The notes: generated by a model not told the origin, from the sequence alone. Positions 36,919 to 46,850 are shown, counted from the stretch's first letter. The stretch: 64,000 nucleotides of DNA from Gammaproteobacteria bacterium (GCA_029881255.1 JAOUMY010000015.1:22747-86746); one strand, 5' to 3'. Numbers and translations are program-made.

Positions 36919-38066
36919 TTGGCCGCGGTGAGAAACATCCTGACCGTGTGTAGCCTATCCTGAATATATTTTCTCACGTCAGGACTGAACTTTCCGATCT
37001 CGGCAGCACGTGTATATGCCTTTTCGGCTTCGGCGTATTGTTCTTCAAATTCATGGGACAGGCCAATACCTAGCCACCATCGCCCCTCATTTGGCTGAAA
37101 TTCGATCGCGAGTGTGTAAGACTTAATCGCCTTTCGATATTCACCTATGCTCTGCTGCACCGCCGCCAAGGTACTGTGATACTCTGCGCTATCACGGTAT
37201 TTACGAGGCGTATCCTCGATCAAGTCCAAGGCATCATCCTGATTGTCTATCGTCAAATACAACTGCGCCAGCAGTTCCCGAAAACGAAAATAGTCTGGCA
37301 TCGCTTGTATACCGTCAGACAATAGTGTAATCGCGACATCGTTACGTTGCTGGCTGATTAACATACCTGCGAGTGTTTCTCTGGCGTCCTTGTGTCTGGC
37401 GTCAAATTTAAGTGCCGAATTCAGGTACTCTTCTGCCTTACGATAATCTTTATCTCGTATCAAGCGCAACGCAGCCGCATAGGTTTGTTGAGCCAGTTGT
37501 GGATTGGATAGCTCGTGTACTCGTTTTTCGACCACGCCATCGGTTTCCGACTGATTACTAGTCACAACTACATCTTCAGCACTTGTTTTTGCAGAAACTT
37601 TCTTTGCGAGCGCTTTTTTAACTTTCTCTGTTTTTGGCCTAGGCATTCCCTTTATTGGTCTTGCTTGTACTACCTTAGGCGTCGCATGAATCTCAGGCTT
37701 TGTTGTCGGGTGTGCCGATACTATAACGGGCTCAATCTGTTTGACCGGTTCAGGCTGTTTGACTGGACCAGGCAACTTTTCCGCAATCACCTCCGGCGTC
37801 GGTGTCGCAGCTTTCGGAATAACATGATTCTCGGCGTTATTTGCCTTATCGGGAACCTCTATACGACTAACAAATGGCTCTGAATACGAATGACTCTTGC
37901 TAGAGTCTCCCAGTATCTGCAATATTCCAAAGGTGACTATCGCTGTTAGCAGTATGCTAAGCAAAACATAGCTAATTGTGTTTCCTCCACTACGTTGCGG
38001 CACAGAATATCCTCCGCCAGAGTGACGGTGATTGTAGTCATTCATCATGCGACTAACGACGTTCAC
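36915..38066 (-). CDS. mshN: MSHA biogenesis protein MshN (TPR)
   Basis: The 383-residue protein has a short cytoplasmic N-terminus, one membrane helix near 29-50 ([19 protein letters not shown]), a Pro/Lys/Val-rich stretch to about 170, and then TPR repeats to the C-terminus (for example [20 protein letters not shown] and [20 protein letters not shown]). This matches MshN, the bitopic TPR protein of MSHA pilus biogenesis. The GTG start has AAGG 8 bp upstream. It is the last gene of the msh cluster, 10 bp after mshM, and its stop overlaps that of fabB. Confidence 0.85.
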   Translation of the reverse strand: MNVVSRMMNDYNHRHSGGGYSVPQRSGGNTISYVLLSILLTAIVTFGILQILGDSSKSHSYSEPFVSRIEVPDKANNAENHVIPKAATPTPEVIAEKLPGPVKQPEPVKQIEPVIVSAHPTTKPEIHATPKVVQARPIKGMPRPKTEKVKKALAKKVSAKTSAEDVVVTSNQSETDGVVEKRVHELSNPQLAQQTYAAALRLIRDKDYRKAEEYLNSALKFDARHKDARETLAGMLISQQRNDVAITLLSDGIQAMPDYFRFRELLAQLYLTIDNQDDALDLIEDTPRKYRDSAEYHSTLAAVQQSIGEYRKAIKSYTLAIEFQPNEGRWWLGIGLSHEFEEQYAEAEKAYTRAAEIGKFSPDVRKYIQDRLHTVRMFLTAAN

Positions 38067-38076
38067 ATGCGATACC

Positions 38077-39045
38077 TTATGTCATATAGTGCCATATCCC
38101 CAGTACACCCAAGCAGGTAAGCACAAAAGACGTCGCGATTACAGCCAACGCGCTCGCGAACCCAGAGCTATTCGCGTCTGCGCTGGCTTCGCGAATATGC
38201 TTCTTGTTAACTATCCTGTCACCCGTACCAAAGGCCAACATCATCCCCTTATGCGCTAGCGTATTTACTCGTCTCGGATTACCGCCGCTGGCTCGGTATA
38301 TAGCATTGAGTGCCGCGCTAGAAAATACATCGCTGTTTCGATTACCACTGGATTTGATTCGTTGTGTGACATACTCTCGAGTCTGTGACTTGTTCATCGC
38401 CTTGAGTTCAACTGCAAACCCGATTCTTTGTACTAGACTATTGAGTCTGGGTTGTTTTAATTTTTGATCCAATAGTGGGTTCCCTAGCAGCACTAATTGC
38501 ATAAGCTGCTGCGACTGCGATTCGAAAGCACTAAGTGTTGTCATGACCGCCAGCACACCGGTACTTAGCTGTTCCGCGTTATCAGCAACGAGTATGACCG
38601 GTATATTGAAGCGCTCATGGAAGGCGCGCAGACAGGAATAGAGTTGCTTCAACATGAATTGCGTACTGTAGTCACCGCGGTGTTCTATTCCCATTTCGTC
38701 GAGTATGCCCATGACGAAGGATTTCGGCGTGGCGGCAGTGCTCAACATATTCACGATAAAATGAGACTTGGCTAGTGTTTCCATCAATCTATTTGTCAGA
38801 TATGTTTTGCCACTTCCGCTTTCACCACTTATCTTGACGATACCTTCACCGGACTGAATCGCATACTCTAACGTACTCAATAACTCGTACGCGGACGGAT
38901 ATACATAAAAAGTCTGACTATCCAGATTTGAAACAAAAGGCTTTTGAACAAGTGAAAAATGCGACAGGAACTCTTTATCCAAGGCCGGAGGAGTCGCTAG
39001 ACTGTGGTGCTGTAGTTGATGATTTTCGCTTTGCAAGGCTAACAT
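38077..39045 (-). CDS. mshM: MSHA biogenesis ATPase MshM (ExeA-like)
   Basis: A 322-residue AAA ATPase with a Walker A at ISGESGSGKTYLTNRLME near residue 73, a Walker B in VILVADNAEQL, and a C-terminal membrane segment near 298-319 (ALAVIATSFVLTCLGVLG). It resembles ExeA/GspA, which helps secretin assembly through peptidoglycan. AGGAG precedes the ATG by 5 bp. It sits 8 bp after mshL. Confidence 0.9.
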   Translation of the reverse strand: MLALQSENHQLQHHSLATPPALDKEFLSHFSLVQKPFVSNLDSQTFYVYPSAYELLSTLEYAIQSGEGIVKISGESGSGKTYLTNRLMETLAKSHFIVNMLSTAATPKSFVMGILDEMGIEHRGDYSTQFMLKQLYSCLRAFHERFNIPVILVADNAEQLSTGVLAVMTTLSAFESQSQQLMQLVLLGNPLLDQKLKQPRLNSLVQRIGFAVELKAMNKSQTREYVTQRIKSSGNRNSDVFSSAALNAIYRASGGNPRRVNTLAHKGMMLAFGTGDRIVNKKHIREASADANSSGFASALAVIATSFVLTCLGVLGIWHYMT

Positions 39046-39053
39046 GTTCTCTC

Positions 39054-40688
39054 CTATTCAAGCTCGGAAAAACGTTCAATACCCAACTTGGCCTCGATAT
39101 TCCAATCCGTTGGTTTCGAAATGACAGTAGGCTTCACCAATATAATGAGTTCTTTCTTTACTCTGCTGATACGCTGCTGCTTAAACAAATTTCCCAGGAG
39201 AGGAATACTTCCCAGCAAGGGGACTTTAAATCGATTTTCAATTGTGGATTCTCGCATCAGGCCGCCGACAACAATAATTTGTCCACTTTCGGCCTTGACG
39301 ATATTATCAGTCTCACGGACGGTGCTGGCCGCCAAGGGCAAATCGAACGATCTCCCGTTGACAACAAAGTTCTTCGTTTTTTGTGCCACTTCACTGACCG
39401 TCGGATGCAGATGTAAGGTAATATCGCCGTTGTTTTCAATTTGTGGTGTAACATCCAATGCGATACCAGAGAAAAATGCTTCCAACTCGACAGAGGAATT
39501 AGGTTCTTGCGTTGTGCCCGCCTGATTATTTGTATAGTTGGTTTTGATTCCGGTAATAAAGAATTCGTCGCCACCCACCTTGATTACGGCCTTTTGATTA
39601 TTCACAGTAGCAACACGCGGACTGGACAGCACACGCACATCGCCCTGCGACTGCATCAGCTCGATAAACGCACCAAAATTCGCACCTGTAACTGCCGCTG
39701 TAAACATTCCACCAAAGGCAGAAGTTGCCGTTCCGACGATGTTCTGAGTAACCAGATCCGGTGTACTTGCCCCGGAAAACGCCGCGTTAGTCCCCGGATC
39801 ACTGAGATCGCCACTCCCAACCTGTCCTAAGGTAAGCGCGTTACCGGCAACGTTTAGTAGTTGTCCCCAATTCACGCCCGACTGAAAGGCATTGTTCAAT
39901 TCAACTTCTAATATCTTGGCCTCAAGTATGACCTGGCGACTAATCGCGTTGTGTGTACTTTCAATAAATCGTTCAACCAATCTCAATTCACTATTCGATG
40001 CGGTGACAACCACGAGTCCACTTTGCGGGTTAACGATGACTTTGCGTCCTGTTTTTTTACCCACAATAGACTCCATACTCGCGGTGAAGCCTTTCCAGAA
40101 GTCTGTCTCCGTATCTGTCGTGACACCTACATTGGTTTTCTTGTCGGTAATTCCACCAGAGGATACATTCGTCGCCGAAGTCCCTTTGCGATTCACGTTA
40201 ATATAGTTCACAGAAAAAATTCGCGTGCGTATGCCCTTGCCATAGACAAAGTAGCGATTTCCTTTTTTCTCGTAGTCGTAGCCATAGGTGTCACTCAAAG
40301 TAGCAAACACTTCATCCAGAGTGACGTTTTTGAGATTCAGCGTCACGCGCGCAGCAACGCCTTTATCCACAACCACGCTGAAGGATGTGTCTTTTACTAA
40401 ACCAACGTAGACATCTCGGGCGATGGCGTTCTTTACCGAAAGATCAAATCGCTCATCGATCTCCGAATCCCCATCCTGATGCAGCCCAACAACTATCGGT
40501 GGCAGCAAGGCACGGCTCACGGCATGAGGAACGCCGACATTCTTTAACGACTGAGTATCCCTCGCCTCTTCCAGAGCTTCAGTAATGCGCACGTGGGTGG
40601 CGCCACTCCACATCGCAGGAAAAGACTGACATGCTGACATCATCAACAATAGGCCTGTTATGGTTAATCCGTACAAAAGCTGCCGCAT
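39054..40688 (-). CDS. mshL: MSHA secretin MshL
   Basis: MshL forms the outer-membrane pore for the pilus. The 544-residue protein has a lipoprotein signal (lipobox MSAC near residue 19), an N-terminal secretin domain (VTLNLKNVTLDEVFATLSDTYG), a second N-domain with VNPQSGLVVVTASNSELRLVERFIES, and a C-terminal secretin core with SGVNWGQL, VRVLSSPRVATVNNQKAVIKVG, and QIIVVGGLMRES. Length is typical. It is followed by mshM with an 8-bp gap. Confidence 0.94.
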   Translation of the reverse strand: MRQLLYGLTITGLLLMMSACQSFPAMWSGATHVRITEALEEARDTQSLKNVGVPHAVSRALLPPIVVGLHQDGDSEIDERFDLSVKNAIARDVYVGLVKDTSFSVVVDKGVAARVTLNLKNVTLDEVFATLSDTYGYDYEKKGNRYFVYGKGIRTRIFSVNYINVNRKGTSATNVSSGGITDKKTNVGVTTDTETDFWKGFTASMESIVGKKTGRKVIVNPQSGLVVVTASNSELRLVERFIESTHNAISRQVILEAKILEVELNNAFQSGVNWGQLLNVAGNALTLGQVGSGDLSDPGTNAAFSGASTPDLVTQNIVGTATSAFGGMFTAAVTGANFGAFIELMQSQGDVRVLSSPRVATVNNQKAVIKVGGDEFFITGIKTNYTNNQAGTTQEPNSSVELEAFFSGIALDVTPQIENNGDITLHLHPTVSEVAQKTKNFVVNGRSFDLPLAASTVRETDNIVKAESGQIIVVGGLMRESTIENRFKVPLLGSIPLLGNLFKQQRISRVKKELIILVKPTVISKPTDWNIEAKLGIERFSELE

Positions 40689-40711
40689 GTTTGCCGTTTA
40701 CCGGTGAATGT

Positions 40712-41062
40712 TTACCGGTTTGCCTCCATTGATCCTGTGTGCGTTATCAATTGTAATTCCATCTTTTTTTGTCCTTTTTGTAATACCACACTGTTATGTG
40801 AAATCGATATCACTGTTGCGCCCGTAATCTTGTCGCCGATGGACAGGGCCTTGCCGTTGATCACGGCAGTTTTTCTGTTTTGTGACAGCAGTATTTGCTG
40901 TAGTACTAACAAAGAGTTATCAAGCTTTTTTTGCGTAGGCGTATGGACTTTCGGCGCGCCATCCGGGTCAGGAGCGGTTGGATCTCGTAAACCCGAAAGT
41001 GAATCGGCTCTTGGCAGAGACACCCATAGGCTCAGCAACACAAAGATAATCAACGCTTTCAT
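40712..41062 (-). CDS. mshK: MSHA biogenesis protein MshK
   Basis: This 116-residue secreted protein starts with a signal peptide (ALIIFVLLSLWVSLPRADS) and has the DPTAPD motif and the AVINGKALSIGDKITGATVISIS element seen in MshK and PilP-like proteins that brace the secretin. Position between mshJ and mshL supports the call. It has an 83-bp gap after mshJ. Confidence 0.82.
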   Translation of the reverse strand: MKALIIFVLLSLWVSLPRADSLSGLRDPTAPDPDGAPKVHTPTQKKLDNSLLVLQQILLSQNRKTAVINGKALSIGDKITGATVISISHNSVVLQKGQKKMELQLITHTGSMEANR

Positions 41063-41145
41063 AGACGGGTATCAGCAACCCGTATGCCAAGCGTGTTTAG
41101 ATAGAAATTGGGGAGATAGAGAGAGTTAGGCCGTGAGCAGAGAAA

Positions 41146-41880
41146 CTAGATTCTTAGCCACTCGGCATCCATGCTTAGCGTATAAATCACTAATTGCAGC
41201 TGTGCATCCTTTTTCGCCTGGGTACGCAAGGTCGCACTGTTCCAGCTGATTTGCCAGGGGCTGGCTTCCAGTTTTTTAATATAACGAACTAAATCGAGGT
41301 ATTTTCCACTTACCGTCAATTCGATGCCGTGACGATACATAATAAGCGCGTCTTTCTGGCTGGCAGCAGACGCCTGTGCTTGATTAGCATTTTTTACACT
41401 TTGCGCCTTTTCTTCGACTTCTGATGCCAGTTTGTCCGCCTGGGAAATTTGCGTGAGCTTTTCGACAGGAAGATTGTTCAAAGACTCCAGCTTGATGTGT
41501 CCGGTCTCGGACAATAGTTTGTGAATAAATGCGACCATTTTCTCCGGTGGAACAAAGCCGCGAGACTTTTGTGCGATTTGTGCATCAAGCGTCTTGTTTT
41601 TGCGTTTGAGCTGGACAATTTTTTCCTGGGTTGTCAGCGCAGGATCGATACCGGACTTGTTTTCCAACTCCAGAATACCCATTCCCAAGGCTTTGGTTTC
41701 CGCCTTTGCCTGCTCTATCTGACGAGTTAGCGCGCTGTATTCTTCCATGATGGGTTGTATGATCGCTGCATCCAGGATGAAATAGACGACCGCCAAAACA
41801 CCGCTAATCAATAGACGTTTCACGCCCTTGCTTAACGAGCCGTATTCGCTTCTTACCTTGTCAAACGTCGTTGCACTCAT
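41146..41880 (-). CDS. mshJ: MSHA biogenesis protein MshJ
   Basis: A 244-residue bitopic protein: membrane helix near 24-42 (LLISGVLAVVYFILDAAII), a long coiled coil (about 45-105), then a small periplasmic alpha-beta domain with YRHGIELTVSGKYLDLVRYIKKLEASPW. This is the PilO-type architecture of MshJ. It overlaps the preceding PilN-like gene by 4 bp. Confidence 0.88.
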   Translation of the reverse strand: MSATTFDKVRSEYGSLSKGVKRLLISGVLAVVYFILDAAIIQPIMEEYSALTRQIEQAKAETKALGMGILELENKSGIDPALTTQEKIVQLKRKNKTLDAQIAQKSRGFVPPEKMVAFIHKLLSETGHIKLESLNNLPVEKLTQISQADKLASEVEEKAQSVKNANQAQASAASQKDALIMYRHGIELTVSGKYLDLVRYIKKLEASPWQISWNSATLRTQAKKDAQLQLVIYTLSMDAEWLRI

Positions 41881-42533
41881 TTACCTGTACCAAATAACTG
41901 GCCTTCCGATGCCTCGCCAAAATCTTTTGTTGAAATCAGAAACGCTGAATAGTTTCGGCCCTGATACTGTTTACTTTGATCGTCTGTGATCCGCATGCCT
42001 GTGAAATTGAGACCATGAAAACTGGTCTCATGGGAAAGCCGGTCAATATAGCGTGCCACTAAGGCCGGTGACGAAGCGGTGCCCGCCAGCGACACGACCA
42101 GTTCGCCGTCGTTCTTGTTTTCCAGATGTATGTTGCGCAACCATACGCCGCTTAGATCACCCTTGGCCAAAGACACGAAGTGATCCTGAAAACCCCGCGC
42201 TGATGTTGTTTTCTGCTGTTCGAGCAATTGTAACAATGCACTCTTCTTGCTGTATTCATCGCGTAGTGCTGCCAATTCCGCATTTTCTCGATCACGCTTT
42301 ATCGATTCATTGGCTTGCTTGCGCATATTGTTAAAAGTGGTTTCTTTTATACTCTTTACCGATAACTCAAACTGGTACTGCTGTTGTAGTTGCTGAATTT
42401 TCCAGGACGCGGCATAGGTCATGGCAGCAATCGCGGCAATTGATAACAGGCTTAGAATTGTCGCTCGCGCAGAAAAAGGCCAGTGTTTTTTCGGCGGATA
42501 GAGGACGCGATAAAGATTAATCTGCTGTTTCAC
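41877..42533 (-). CDS. PilN-like MSHA biogenesis protein (MshI2)
   Basis: The 218-residue protein has the PilN arrangement: an N-terminal KQQINLYRVLYPP cytoplasmic peptide that docks to PilM-like proteins, a membrane helix near 26-46, a coiled coil and a periplasmic alpha-beta domain with WLRNIHLENKNDGELVVSLAGTA. It lies 2 bp after the PilM-like MshI gene and overlaps mshJ, matching the second part of the MshI pair in other msh clusters. Confidence 0.87.
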   Translation of the reverse strand: MKQQINLYRVLYPPKKHWPFSARATILSLLSIAAIAAMTYAASWKIQQLQQQYQFELSVKSIKETTFNNMRKQANESIKRDRENAELAALRDEYSKKSALLQLLEQQKTTSARGFQDHFVSLAKGDLSGVWLRNIHLENKNDGELVVSLAGTASSPALVARYIDRLSHETSFHGLNFTGMRITDDQSKQYQGRNYSAFLISTKDFGEASEGQLFGTGK

Positions 42534-42535
42534 GA

Positions 42536-43444
42536 CTAATCCCCTGTGCGCAAGGCTGCCCCCAAAGACAGCACGCTAATACTTGATTTGCTTTTTGGCA
42601 GTCGACGACGCCACTTGAAGTTCGCCTGATAGTCAAAATACGCGCAGGGAATAGACAGCTTTTTATCGAGATAGCCTGCAACATCTGGCATTTTTCCAGA
42701 CATTGGAGCAACGACCATGCGCTCGATACCAACTGCGTTAAAATGGCGTTCAAAATATTCCAGCGAGCGTTGAACTTCCTGCGCCAGTTCTTTTGTCAAT
42801 TGAGGCTGCTGCGCGAGGTGACGACTCCCGATATTCAAGGTACGGCAAAAATACATTATCGATTTACGTACAAATACCAACAGACTTTTCTCACCGCTGA
42901 TATACAGAAACACCACGCCGTTCTTGTCCAGACCGACTGAGTTCATCAGATTTCTGATCGCTAGTTCGGGGACATCAATCGTCGTAAGATTCAGCCCGGC
43001 ACTCTTAATTTGTTGCGCCTTAGCTTCGATAATACTTTTCTTCACAACAACCACGTTTACCTGACGCCCCTTGCCGATATTACTCACGGAAGGCACGTCA
43101 TAAAATTCTAAAGCCAGGTCATCAACCGGTGTTTCGACAAATTCTGCGACCTGCCACTTGAGTGCATCGAGTAACTCATCTTCGGGAACGGCTGGTGCTT
43201 CTATGGAGAGTAACTGATATTCATCGATATCGAGACAGGTACTAACGGATTCATTCCTGAGCTTGTTTTTACTCACCAGGGAATGGAGTTGGTGTTCTGG
43301 CCCAACGCCATTGAGTTTTTCTTCGGCGTATCGCAACACCTTAGGACGTCCACGACCAGACACTACCCTGCTGACACTCAGGTAAGATGAACCGGATGAG
43401 ATAGCGACGGAATTCGCCGTTTTTTTGCTGCCGAAAAATCGCAT
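42536..43444 (-). CDS. mshI: MSHA biogenesis protein MshI (PilM-like)
   Basis: A 302-residue cytoplasmic actin-like protein. Visible: SSYLSVSRVVSGRGRPKVL, EDELLDALKWQVAEFVETPVDD, NVVVVKKSIIEAKAQQIKSAGL, and a second ATPase-like segment near VVFLYISGEKSLLVFVRKS. This is the PilM-type scaffold for inner-membrane platform assembly. It begins the downstream MshI-to-MshN group after a 137-bp AT-rich gap that contains an inverted repeat, so an independent promoter is likely. Confidence 0.88.
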   Translation of the reverse strand: MRFFGSKKTANSVAISSGSSYLSVSRVVSGRGRPKVLRYAEEKLNGVGPEHQLHSLVSKNKLRNESVSTCLDIDEYQLLSIEAPAVPEDELLDALKWQVAEFVETPVDDLALEFYDVPSVSNIGKGRQVNVVVVKKSIIEAKAQQIKSAGLNLTTIDVPELAIRNLMNSVGLDKNGVVFLYISGEKSLLVFVRKSIMYFCRTLNIGSRHLAQQPQLTKELAQEVQRSLEYFERHFNAVGIERMVVAPMSGKMPDVAGYLDKKLSIPCAYFDYQANFKWRRRLPKSKSSISVLSLGAALRTGD

Positions 43445-43498
43445 AAAACTAATATAAAAGCGGTTTTAGTCGACACAGTTAACGGACGAAACAAAGTT

Positions 43499-43519
43499 TT
43501 ACTTTAATTTTTAAAGTAA
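43499..43519. repeat. AT-rich inverted repeat between the two msh gene groups
   Basis: TTACTTTAA and TTAAAGTAA are perfect 9-bp arms around TTT, in the 137-bp gap upstream of mshI. It could be a regulator site or a weak hairpin. Confidence 0.4.
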
Positions 43520-43581
43520 TTATAAAAAAAGGGTAATAGTAAAATGTAACGAATCATTGAGTTAGAAAAAAGGGCAAAAAC

Positions 43582-45189
43582 TCAAATATCCACCTCCTCC
43601 CATCTGCTAACCGACCAGTCGGCACCCCCACCTCCACCGCCTACACTAGCAATATTGGTCAGCCGTATCTGGTCCATCGCCAGACTCGCGGTATTGCCAG
43701 TACCTCTTACACGCACGCGATACTCTATGCGCACGGTGTCATAGGTATTCGCAGGAATACTTACGCCAGTACTGCTCACCGATGTCCACCCGGCAACCGT
43801 ATTAGTCCCAGCATCTGTAAATAACAGGTCAGCAGTCCCTGATGTGCGGATGAGCGATATCCAGACCGTTTGTATTAAGAAGCTGGTCGAGTCGGCCCAG
43901 CGATTGAGGTCCATAGAGATATCGGTGGTCAAAGTGCCCGACGTCGCATCAAGTGGGGGAAAAAGATTGTAATCGCGATAGCCGATAAACTCTGTTTGAA
44001 AGCCACCATTCTCTGCAAGTGCGTAAAACGAATTTCCGGTAGGTGTCGGTCCACAAGATGGATCGATACACAGCGTAGAACTACCTTCGTTCGCGGTAAC
44101 GGTTTCTACCCAGGCATTATCAAGTTCTGTCTGATCGACGTAGTCGAAGGGTTCAAAAAAATCGAAGCCTCCTGTGCCGGCCACGCCGCCGGCATACACT
44201 GTCGTTGTGATAGACATTTCGTCGACAGAAGCCTGTGGATGGATATAACCGGGACCTGGATTCGTCCCGCGAAATTCAAAGCGAATGCGGATACGATCAT
44301 AGACTCTTCCCGTCGGCAGAACGGTATCAGTAATATTGATTTGCTGCCAGCCGCTATCTCCGGTCGCAGTTAGATTGCTCCATAATTCTGTCGTTACGTT
44401 ACTCCCGCTATCATGTAATTCGATATACAACCAATGACGAGTTGGTACGCCGCCTGTGCTGGAAAACTTACGGTAGCCTGCGCTAAACGATAGCGCTACA
44501 TCGTCTACGGTTGTGTCAATATTTGGAATGACGGCTTCACGATATCCCCACATATCCCGCCAACCACCTGAGCCTGTGGTAGCGACATAAAAAGAATTGC
44601 CCGCAGGCGCGGCGGGAGAAGGCGGCGCAACACACGTACCAGCGGGACAATTGGCTGCCCCCCATCCCGACACACCTTCGCTACGCGTGAGCACTTCTGT
44701 CCAGGTTCCCGTCAGATCGGCGGTATTGACATAGATAAACTGTTCGAAGTAGCTAGGACCAGCGACACCGCCTCCGCCGCCACCTCCTCCACCGCCGCCG
44801 CCTCCACCACTATTACTTAGCGTGGACTCCAGATAGACAACGGTATTGTTGACCTGACCTTTGACCTTAACTGCACATGTGGATGTATCTCCTACTGGCG
44901 CATCGGCACCACCGAGCAATTCTGATGTTTCATCACCATTAAATGTTTGCACATCGGGCGCGACCAGGTTGCTGCAATCCGGATCGGTATTGTTGAGATT
45001 AAAAACCACGCGTTCTAATGCCGACTCTGCCAGAAACAAGGCCTGCATGTGTTCTGCCTGCCGGTTTGCATCCGACAAACTGCCAGAGGTGATGCGCAGA
45101 CCAAAGATCACCATACCACCGAGTATGATTAACAAGATAAACACCGCGATCGCAGTCACGACGCCGCGTTGTAAAGCGAGCGCGTTCAA
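43582..45189 (-). CDS. Long minor-pilin-like protein with polyglycine linker (MshP/MshQ-like)
   Basis: The 535-residue product starts like MshP/PilX (RG then VVTAIAVFILLIILGG), with a short helix ALFLAESALERVVFNL and paired cysteines. A run of 14 glycines follows near residues 129-142, and then two homologous beta-rich domains of roughly 180 residues (about 145-335 and 345-515). Both start with an F-E-x-F-x-Y-V motif and contain PAGNSFYV or PTGNSFYA. They resemble jelly-roll binding modules (inference). A shorter Gly tract precedes the C-terminal DWSVSRWEEVDI. Position after mshO matches mshP, while the large beta part recalls MshQ; the gene may combine both roles. It lacks Glu5. Confidence 0.75.
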   Translation of the reverse strand: MNALALQRGVVTAIAVFILLIILGGMVIFGLRITSGSLSDANRQAEHMQALFLAESALERVVFNLNNTDPDCSNLVAPDVQTFNGDETSELLGGADAPVGDTSTCAVKVKGQVNNTVVYLESTLSNSGGGGGGGGGGGGGGVAGPSYFEQFIYVNTADLTGTWTEVLTRSEGVSGWGAANCPAGTCVAPPSPAAPAGNSFYVATTGSGGWRDMWGYREAVIPNIDTTVDDVALSFSAGYRKFSSTGGVPTRHWLYIELHDSGSNVTTELWSNLTATGDSGWQQINITDTVLPTGRVYDRIRIRFEFRGTNPGPGYIHPQASVDEMSITTTVYAGGVAGTGGFDFFEPFDYVDQTELDNAWVETVTANEGSSTLCIDPSCGPTPTGNSFYALAENGGFQTEFIGYRDYNLFPPLDATSGTLTTDISMDLNRWADSTSFLIQTVWISLIRTSGTADLLFTDAGTNTVAGWTSVSSTGVSIPANTYDTVRIEYRVRVRGTGNTASLAMDQIRLTNIASVGGGGGGADWSVSRWEEVDI

Positions 45190-45728
45190 TTATTATCCCT
45201 CAGCATTACACGACTACTGGTAGAGTAAGTCGCGTTGTTTTCTGTAATCGTAAAACTGTATTCGACGAAAACCAGATCAGAACCGTCGACTGCGGCAGCG
45301 GTTACACCATCGCTAGTGTAGTAATTAAAGGAAAACGCAGACATCTCACGACTAAGATCGCCATTAGTTGCAGGATTGGTGTAAGAGATATTCAATGTGT
45401 CAGTTCCGTTATAGGAAATCACCACATCATTGGCGCCGCTAATGTCGGTGTACTCAAACTTTGTTGCCGTCGTGTTTGCGGTCAATACATAGGCCCCGGC
45501 ATTATAGTTTACCAGTCGCAATTCCTTCGCCAGGCGCTGATCGATATAGCGCATCTTCGTTAAGGCGGAAATATTCTCCACCGAACGACTAAAGCCAAGT
45601 ATGCTTCTTCCCATGAAACCACTTATTGCAGCGACTACAAGTCCCAACACAATTATGGTGATTGCCAGTTCGATCAGACTAAAACCGCTTTGGAAAGATA
45701 ATTTAAGTCTGTTTGATTTTCGATGCAT
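45186..45728 (-). CDS. mshO: MSHA minor prepilin MshO
   Basis: The 180-residue protein has a prepilin cleavage site SG/FSLIELAITIIVLGLVVAA with Glu5, and a 16-residue positively charged leader. The globular part has a YIDQRLAKELRLVNYNAG helix typical of PilW/MshO minor pilins. It overlaps the following minor-pilin-like gene by 4 bp and follows mshD by 2 bp. Confidence 0.87.
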   Translation of the reverse strand: MHRKSNRLKLSFQSGFSLIELAITIIVLGLVVAAISGFMGRSILGFSRSVENISALTKMRYIDQRLAKELRLVNYNAGAYVLTANTTATKFEYTDISGANDVVISYNGTDTLNISYTNPATNGDLSREMSAFSFNYYTSDGVTAAAVDGSDLVFVEYSFTITENNATYSTSSRVMLRDNN

Positions 45729-45730
45729 GA

Positions 45731-46144
45731 TTAATACACCAGATAAAAATACAAACTGGCTTTGGCCTGTGTCGCCGTTGCATTGTTTACTGCCACTGTC
45801 ACCAGATCACATCCGCCCGAACCTGCCGGACAATTACCAGCGCCAGCCGCATCAGACGTAATGTTGAGTGTTTCCTGAGGTGAAGTAAAACCGGGAATAA
45901 CAGGATCGTCGCATACTGTTAATGCGGGAGTAGCGGTAATTACGCCGGTTCGACGTTGTTGCAATACAAACTCGGCACACGCTCTCGCCAAACTATGGGC
46001 CTGAGTCAATTCCTTATCACTGATTTGCGTACGTGAGACATGCAAAAACGCATTGAAAAAAGGCACGGCAACAATACCCACTACGATGATGATAATTACC
46101 AGTTCGACCAGGGATACGCCTTGTTGTCTATATCCATGTATCAT
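45731..46144 (-). CDS. mshD: MSHA minor prepilin MshD-like
   Basis: A 137-residue prepilin with cleavage at QG/VSLVELVIIIIVVGIVAVP and Glu5. The globular domain contains ARACAEFVLQQRRTG and two cysteine pairs, ending YFYLVY. Its position between mshC and mshO supports MshD. It overlaps mshC by 4 bp. Confidence 0.83.
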   Translation of the reverse strand: MIHGYRQQGVSLVELVIIIIVVGIVAVPFFNAFLHVSRTQISDKELTQAHSLARACAEFVLQQRRTGVITATPALTVCDDPVIPGFTSPQETLNITSDAAGAGNCPAGSGGCDLVTVAVNNATATQAKASLYFYLVY

Positions 46145-46641
46145 AACTTCACCACGGTGACATAGCCGGACAAAGGAACGACGCGAATTTCATAACTGAC
46201 ACCACTCTTGGTGAGTGTAAACACGGTGTCAGCACTGATGATACTTCCAACGATATCTATTGGACGTCCGAAGCTATCGAAGTAAAGGGTTTGATTGGCG
46301 CTAAAGACGATACCGTTAACCAACGTCGCAGTGAAATCGTTGCCGTTTCGTGGATCTTTTATCACGGTTGCCGCAGCGCTGCATATTTTTCCCGCGTAGC
46401 TGGATTTGCTCAAAACCTGATACTCAGCGGGCGCGGTTGTCGCGGCGATAGTCAGCTGACACCCCCAATGAATAGCCAGTGATTGGGTGTGGCGTATATC
46501 TGCAGCGAATGCCTCTGCCTGTTGGCTAAGGGTAATGCTTGACGTATTTACCCGTGTGGTCGCAATGGCCACTAAAATACCGATGACGACGATGCTGATG
46601 ATTAACTCGATCAGGGTAATTCCATGCTGTCCTGATTTCAT
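46141..46641 (-). CDS. mshC: MSHA minor prepilin MshC (GspH/FimT type)
   Basis: The product from ATG 46641 is 166 residues, beginning MKSGQHG/ITLIELIISIVVIGILVA with Glu5 after the cleavage glycine. It has the FimT/GspH C-terminal fold with AADIRHTQSLAIHWGCQ and a later Cys that could pair. I choose this ATG because AAAGGA lies 6 bp upstream; an ATG seven codons earlier would lengthen the leader. It overlaps mshD. Confidence 0.86.
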   Translation of the reverse strand: MKSGQHGITLIELIISIVVIGILVAIATTRVNTSSITLSQQAEAFAADIRHTQSLAIHWGCQLTIAATTAPAEYQVLSKSSYAGKICSAAATVIKDPRNGNDFTATLVNGIVFSANQTLYFDSFGRPIDIVGSIISADTVFTLTKSGVSYEIRVVPLSGYVTVVKL

Positions 46642-46665
46642 CGTATGTCCTTTACCCATCAAACA

Positions 46666-46700
46666 GAAAAGCCAGATGAGATTCCTCCCAACTGGCCTTT
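46666..46700 (-). terminator. Possible attenuating terminator between mshA and mshC
   Basis: On the minus strand, AAAGGCCAG and CTGGCTTTT form a short stem with a 14-base loop followed by a T-rich stretch, 25 bp before mshC. It is weak; partial termination would favour pilin over minor pilins. Confidence 0.4.
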
Positions 46701-46850
46701 GTCTTTTTCGAAAATTCGGCGAGGCTTTAAACGCAAGTCAACTGGTAAGTATTATCTGCCTAACTTTCACCGACCGTATGATTTTGCTTCGTACAGACTA
46801 CGCCCGCTCGTCCATCAATCTCCTGCGCTGTAAAAGGTGAACAGTTAATG

